In this document: positions 6,682 through 8,836 of the stretch, one piece after another
How the letters are laid out: every line of letters begins with the position of its first letter
Position numbering within the stretch: the first letter of the stretch is position 1
Source of the DNA: UBA1140 sp964573285
Lineage (GTDB): Bacteria; Campylobacterota; Campylobacteria; Campylobacterales; Sulfurovaceae
Assembly: GCA_964573285.1 (NCBI GenBank)
Contig: CAZNJD010000054.1
Span: 1 to 8,836 of the forward strand
DNA: 8,836 nucleotides
Direction: 5' to 3'
The notes under the pieces: model-generated
What the model saw: the letters and a program-made list of their open reading frames with translations, nothing else
Told to the model about the DNA's origin: nothing
Database searches by the model: none
Translations under genes and position numbers: made by a program

Positions 6682-7529
6682 TGAATAGAGAAATATTTTT
6701 ATGTGCCATCAATAATATTTTGAGTGGTACTTGCAAAGAAGATTGTAAATTTTGTACACAGAGTGTTCGGTATCATGCTGATATAGAACGATATAACTAT
6801 AAATCTATAGATAAAATTATAGATGAGGCAAAACAGGCTAAATCAAATGGGGCATTGGGGTATTGTCTTGTAACAGCTGGTAAAGGTCTTGATGATAAAA
6901 AGGTAGATTTTGTAGCTAGAATAGCACAAGCAATTAAAAAGGAGGTCAAAGATTTAAATTTAATTGCATGTAATGGAACAGCTACTCTTGAACAACTTAA
7001 ATTCTTGAAAGAGCATGGAATAGATAGCTATAACCATAATCTGGAGACATCCAAAGCATATTATGAGACTATTTGTACTACACACTCATGGGATGAGAGG
7101 TATCAAACTTGCCTAAATGTTAAAGAGATAGGATTGCAACTATGTTGTGGTGGTATATGGGGAATGGGTGAAAGTGATGAAGATAGAGAAACTCTTTTAC
7201 AAGCTATAGTCTCATTAAATCCAGAGTCAACACCATTAAATTTTTATATTCCCAATCCTGCTTTACCTATCAAAAGTAGAAATATTGATAAAATAGAAGC
7301 ACTAAAGATTATAAAAAGGGCAAGAAAGCTTCTTGGAGATGATAAACTACTAATGGTAGCAGGAGGTAGAGAGCTTATTTTTGGAGGAGATGAAAAAGAG
7401 ATGTTTGATGCAGGGGTTAACTCTATTGTCATAGGTAATTATCTTACAACTACAGGGGATGCACCTTTAAAAGATATAACTATGTTGGAAAAAATAGATT
7501 ATAAGGTAGCAACTAGTTGTAATGGATAG
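6681..7529 (+). CDS. bioB: Biotin synthase, short Campylobacterota form
   Basis: BioB is a radical SAM enzyme that inserts sulfur into dethiobiotin, the last step of biotin synthesis. The CxxxCxxC motif is C18, C22, C25 (GTCKEDCKFC), which binds the 4Fe-4S cluster. YNHNLETS (117-124) is the conserved substrate/SAM region. C62, C97 and C155 match the three cysteine ligands of the auxiliary cluster (E. coli C97, C128, C188). The fourth ligand, Arg260 in E. coli, aligns with Met225 in KLLMVAGGRE. Extra cysteines occur at 132, 144 and 156. At 282 residues it lacks the N-terminal ~35 residues and C-terminal tail of E. coli BioB. The start is firm: an in-frame TAG at 6666-6668 excludes extension. 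It overlaps the antiporter gene downstream by 8 bases. Confidence 0.95.
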   Translation: MNREIFLCAINNILSGTCKEDCKFCTQSVRYHADIERYNYKSIDKIIDEAKQAKSNGALGYCLVTAGKGLDDKKVDFVARIAQAIKKEVKDLNLIACNGTATLEQLKFLKEHGIDSYNHNLETSKAYYETICTTHSWDERYQTCLNVKEIGLQLCCGGIWGMGESDEDRETLLQAIVSLNPESTPLNFYIPNPALPIKSRNIDKIEALKIIKRARKLLGDDKLLMVAGGRELIFGGDEKEMFDAGVNSIVIGNYLTTTGDAPLKDITMLEKIDYKVATSCNG

Positions 7530-8673
7530 TATTGTTACCCATATATTAGCACTATCTCTACTATTGGTATTTTCTCCATATATATCTAGGTTTCTAAATT
7601 TACAAACAGCCCCAATAGAGATTATCATAGGTTCTCTATTAGGATATATAGGTTGGATAGGTGGAGGTGAAAGTAATGAAGGAAGTCACTATTTTGACCT
7701 TGTAGCAGAGGTTGGATTTCTATATTTGATGTTTTTGGCAGGATTAGAGATAAACCTCAAAAGTATTTTCAAAATACCCAAAACACATATCTTTAAATCA
7801 ATTAATTTTTTGATTGTTTTAATATTGATTACACCTATTATTGGTCATTTTATTTTTAGGTTCAATTATATTATAACTGTAGCACTGCCTCTCATATCTG
7901 TGGGACTTCTTGCTACCCTATCCAAAGAATATGGCAAAGCTAATTGGATAAATATAGCACTACTTGTTGGTGCTATTGGTGAGGTATTAAGTATAACAGC
8001 TTTGACTATTTTGGAAGTATCAATTTCGGTTGGTTTTGGTAAGGAGTTTATATATAAAATATCTATTTTATTTATATTTTTAGTAGCTATTTTACTATTA
8101 TACCATCTATTACGATTGATTTTTTGGTGGTATCCCGAACTCAAAAATAAGATGATGCCTCCTTTAAATAATAATAATCAAGACTTTAGAATAGCTATAG
8201 GTATCTTCTTTTTTATGATAGTTATTATGAAGATAGTTCATTTGGAATTAGCTTTTGGTGCATTTATTGCAGGACTTTTTATCTCTACATTTTTCCATCA
8301 CAAAAAACAGTTAGAGAATAAGATTACAAGCTTTGGATTTGGTTTTCTAATACCTATCTTTTTTATTCATGTTGGAGCATCTTTTGATTATAGCTACTTT
8401 TTATCATCTATTGGTATGGCAATCAAAATTTTAATAGCTATGATAATAATCAAACTATTAGCATCATTAACACTAACTAAACTTTTAAAATTAAAAGAGT
8501 TGATGTTACTATCTCTATCTCTTTCTATGCCATTAACACTATTAGTCGCTACAGCAACAGTAGGTTATGGAGCAGGTATAGTTGATGATATAGAGTATAA
8601 TGCTTTGATTTTAGCTAGTATTTTAGAAGTTATTCTATTTATGATAACTATTAAGTATATTGCTAAAGAATAG
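7522..8673 (+). CDS. CPA2-type cation/proton antiporter, membrane domain only
   Basis: This 383-residue inner-membrane protein has about 11-12 hydrophobic segments across nearly its whole length. Family signs are the early AEVGFLYLMFLAGLEIN block (62-78), the GAIGEV motif with E154 in a membrane segment where other members carry a QD or DD pair, LAFGAFIAGLFIS (243-255), and IPIFFIHVGASFD (277-289). It should exchange Na+ or K+ for H+. Unlike KefB/KefC it has no C-terminal RCK/TrkA-N nucleotide-binding domain, ending right after the last membrane segment. The start ATG at 7522 lies inside bioB (8-base overlap, ATGGATAG) with no strong ribosome site, so translation is probably coupled to bioB. 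Ion specificity cannot be assigned. Confidence 0.88.
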   Translation: MDSIVTHILALSLLLVFSPYISRFLNLQTAPIEIIIGSLLGYIGWIGGGESNEGSHYFDLVAEVGFLYLMFLAGLEINLKSIFKIPKTHIFKSINFLIVLILITPIIGHFIFRFNYIITVALPLISVGLLATLSKEYGKANWINIALLVGAIGEVLSITALTILEVSISVGFGKEFIYKISILFIFLVAILLLYHLLRLIFWWYPELKNKMMPPLNNNNQDFRIAIGIFFFMIVIMKIVHLELAFGAFIAGLFISTFFHHKKQLENKITSFGFGFLIPIFFIHVGASFDYSYFLSSIGMAIKILIAMIIIKLLASLTLTKLLKLKELMLLSLSLSMPLTLLVATATVGYGAGIVDDIEYNALILASILEVILFMITIKYIAKE

Positions 8674-8736
8674 GTTATATTTACTCCTTTTCAAGAGGGT
8701 TAATAACAGTTAATCAAAAACTTATCCAATCTTGGT

Positions 8737-8742
8737 TATAAT
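8737..8742 (+). promoter_or_regulatory. -10 box of the IS607-like recombinase gene
   Basis: A perfect TATAAT ends eight bases before the ATG at 8751, so transcription should start about one or two bases upstream of the start codon. No ribosome site is visible in GGTCTGAA. This would give an almost leaderless mRNA, or the element relies on a different upstream transcript. Confidence 0.45.
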
Positions 8743-8750
8743 GGTCTGAA

Positions 8751-8836
8751 ATGAATAAATTATTATCAATAAAAGAAGCAAGTAAACTCTTAGGAGTATC
8801 AGAATCAACACTAAGAAGATGGGAAAAAGAAAAAAA
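8751..8836 (+). CDS. tnpA: IS607-family serine recombinase TnpA, N-terminal fragment
   Basis: Only 28 full codons are visible before the window ends. They read as a MerR-like helix-turn-helix: LLSIKEASKLLGVSESTLRRWEKE. The SIxEASKLLGVSxSTLRRWEKEG pattern is the signature start of IS607-family OrfA, in which this DNA-binding domain precedes a serine resolvase catalytic domain. In the family a TnpB nuclease gene usually follows. Neither the resolvase domain nor TnpB is in the window. A MerR-type regulator or excisionase-like protein is the alternative, but those rarely match the LRRWEKE form so closely. The truncation is due to the window edge, not a visible mutation. Confidence 0.75.
   Translation, partial: MNKLLSIKEASKLLGVSESTLRRWEKEK

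Larger units (their letters stand above)
8674..8836 (+). mobile_element. Left end of an IS607-family insertion sequence (cut by window edge)
   Basis: The call rests on the recombinase start at 8751. The 77 bases before it hold the element's left end, but IS607 elements have no terminal inverted repeats or target duplications, so the boundary cannot be seen. A GGG at 8697-8699 is a candidate because the family favours GG dinucleotides. A direct repeat GTTAAT at 8699-8704 and 8709-8714, one helical turn apart, may be a binding site. I see no convincing terminator for the antiporter gene here. Confidence 0.55.

Noticed and set aside
7866..8144. Antisense 92-codon frame inside the antiporter gene
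   Set aside because: It is an artefact of AT-rich membrane-protein coding; there is no promoter, ribosome site or domain.
8684..8699. CCTTTT...AGAGGG as a terminator after the antiporter
   Set aside because: The complementary arms leave only a one-base loop and no T-tract follows.
1..8836. CRISPR array, tRNA or rRNA
   Set aside because: No regularly spaced repeats and no cloverleaf or rRNA-like GC-rich structured segments were seen on either strand.

Overview
This is an AT-rich, Gram-negative chromosomal segment that reads as Campylobacterota (the former Epsilonproteobacteria, of the Sulfurimonas, Sulfurovum, Arcobacter or Campylobacter type). The assignment rests on several features: the short 282-residue form of biotin synthase; T-rich tracts next to TATAAT-like -10 boxes with no clear -35; a glycosyltransferase that closely resembles Campylobacter PglJ; and heavy use of AGA and ATA codons. 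The genus cannot be fixed from the window alone.

Layout. Bases 1-123 are very AT-rich with no recognised gene. A doubtful small plus-strand ORF (124-339) runs into a strong hairpin terminator (270-297). On the minus strand, 279-1220 encodes an unrecognised protein with three predicted membrane segments and a soluble C-terminal part. A divergent intergenic region (1221-1378) holds one promoter facing each way. Everything after that is on the plus strand: topA (1379-3604, DNA topoisomerase I with four zinc ribbons); a short promoter-bearing gap; asnB (3724-5526, glutamine-dependent amidotransferase); a PglJ-like GT4 glycosyltransferase (5526-6653) whose start codon overlaps the asnB stop; bioB (6681-7529) behind a perfect TATAAT placed so that its mRNA should be leaderless; and a CPA2-type cation/proton antiporter (7522-8673) overlapping bioB by 8 bases. 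The right edge cuts the first 28 codons of an IS607-family serine recombinase (8751 onward), so an insertion sequence begins just after the antiporter.

How the genes fit together. topA, bioB and the antiporter look like a housekeeping neighbourhood. From memory, topA and bioB are adjacent in Campylobacter jejuni. The asnB-glycosyltransferase pair interrupts this order and has its own promoter. It is translationally coupled and plausibly acts on a surface polysaccharide or N-glycan, with AsnB supplying an amide group, rather than serving only asparagine synthesis. bioB and the antiporter form a second overlapping unit. No CRISPR array, tRNA, rRNA or recognisable defence system is visible. The points most worth a second look are the leaderless bioB promoter, the loss of the usual arginine ligand in BioB together with extra cysteines, the amidotransferase-glycosyltransferase insertion, and the IS607-like element at the edge.
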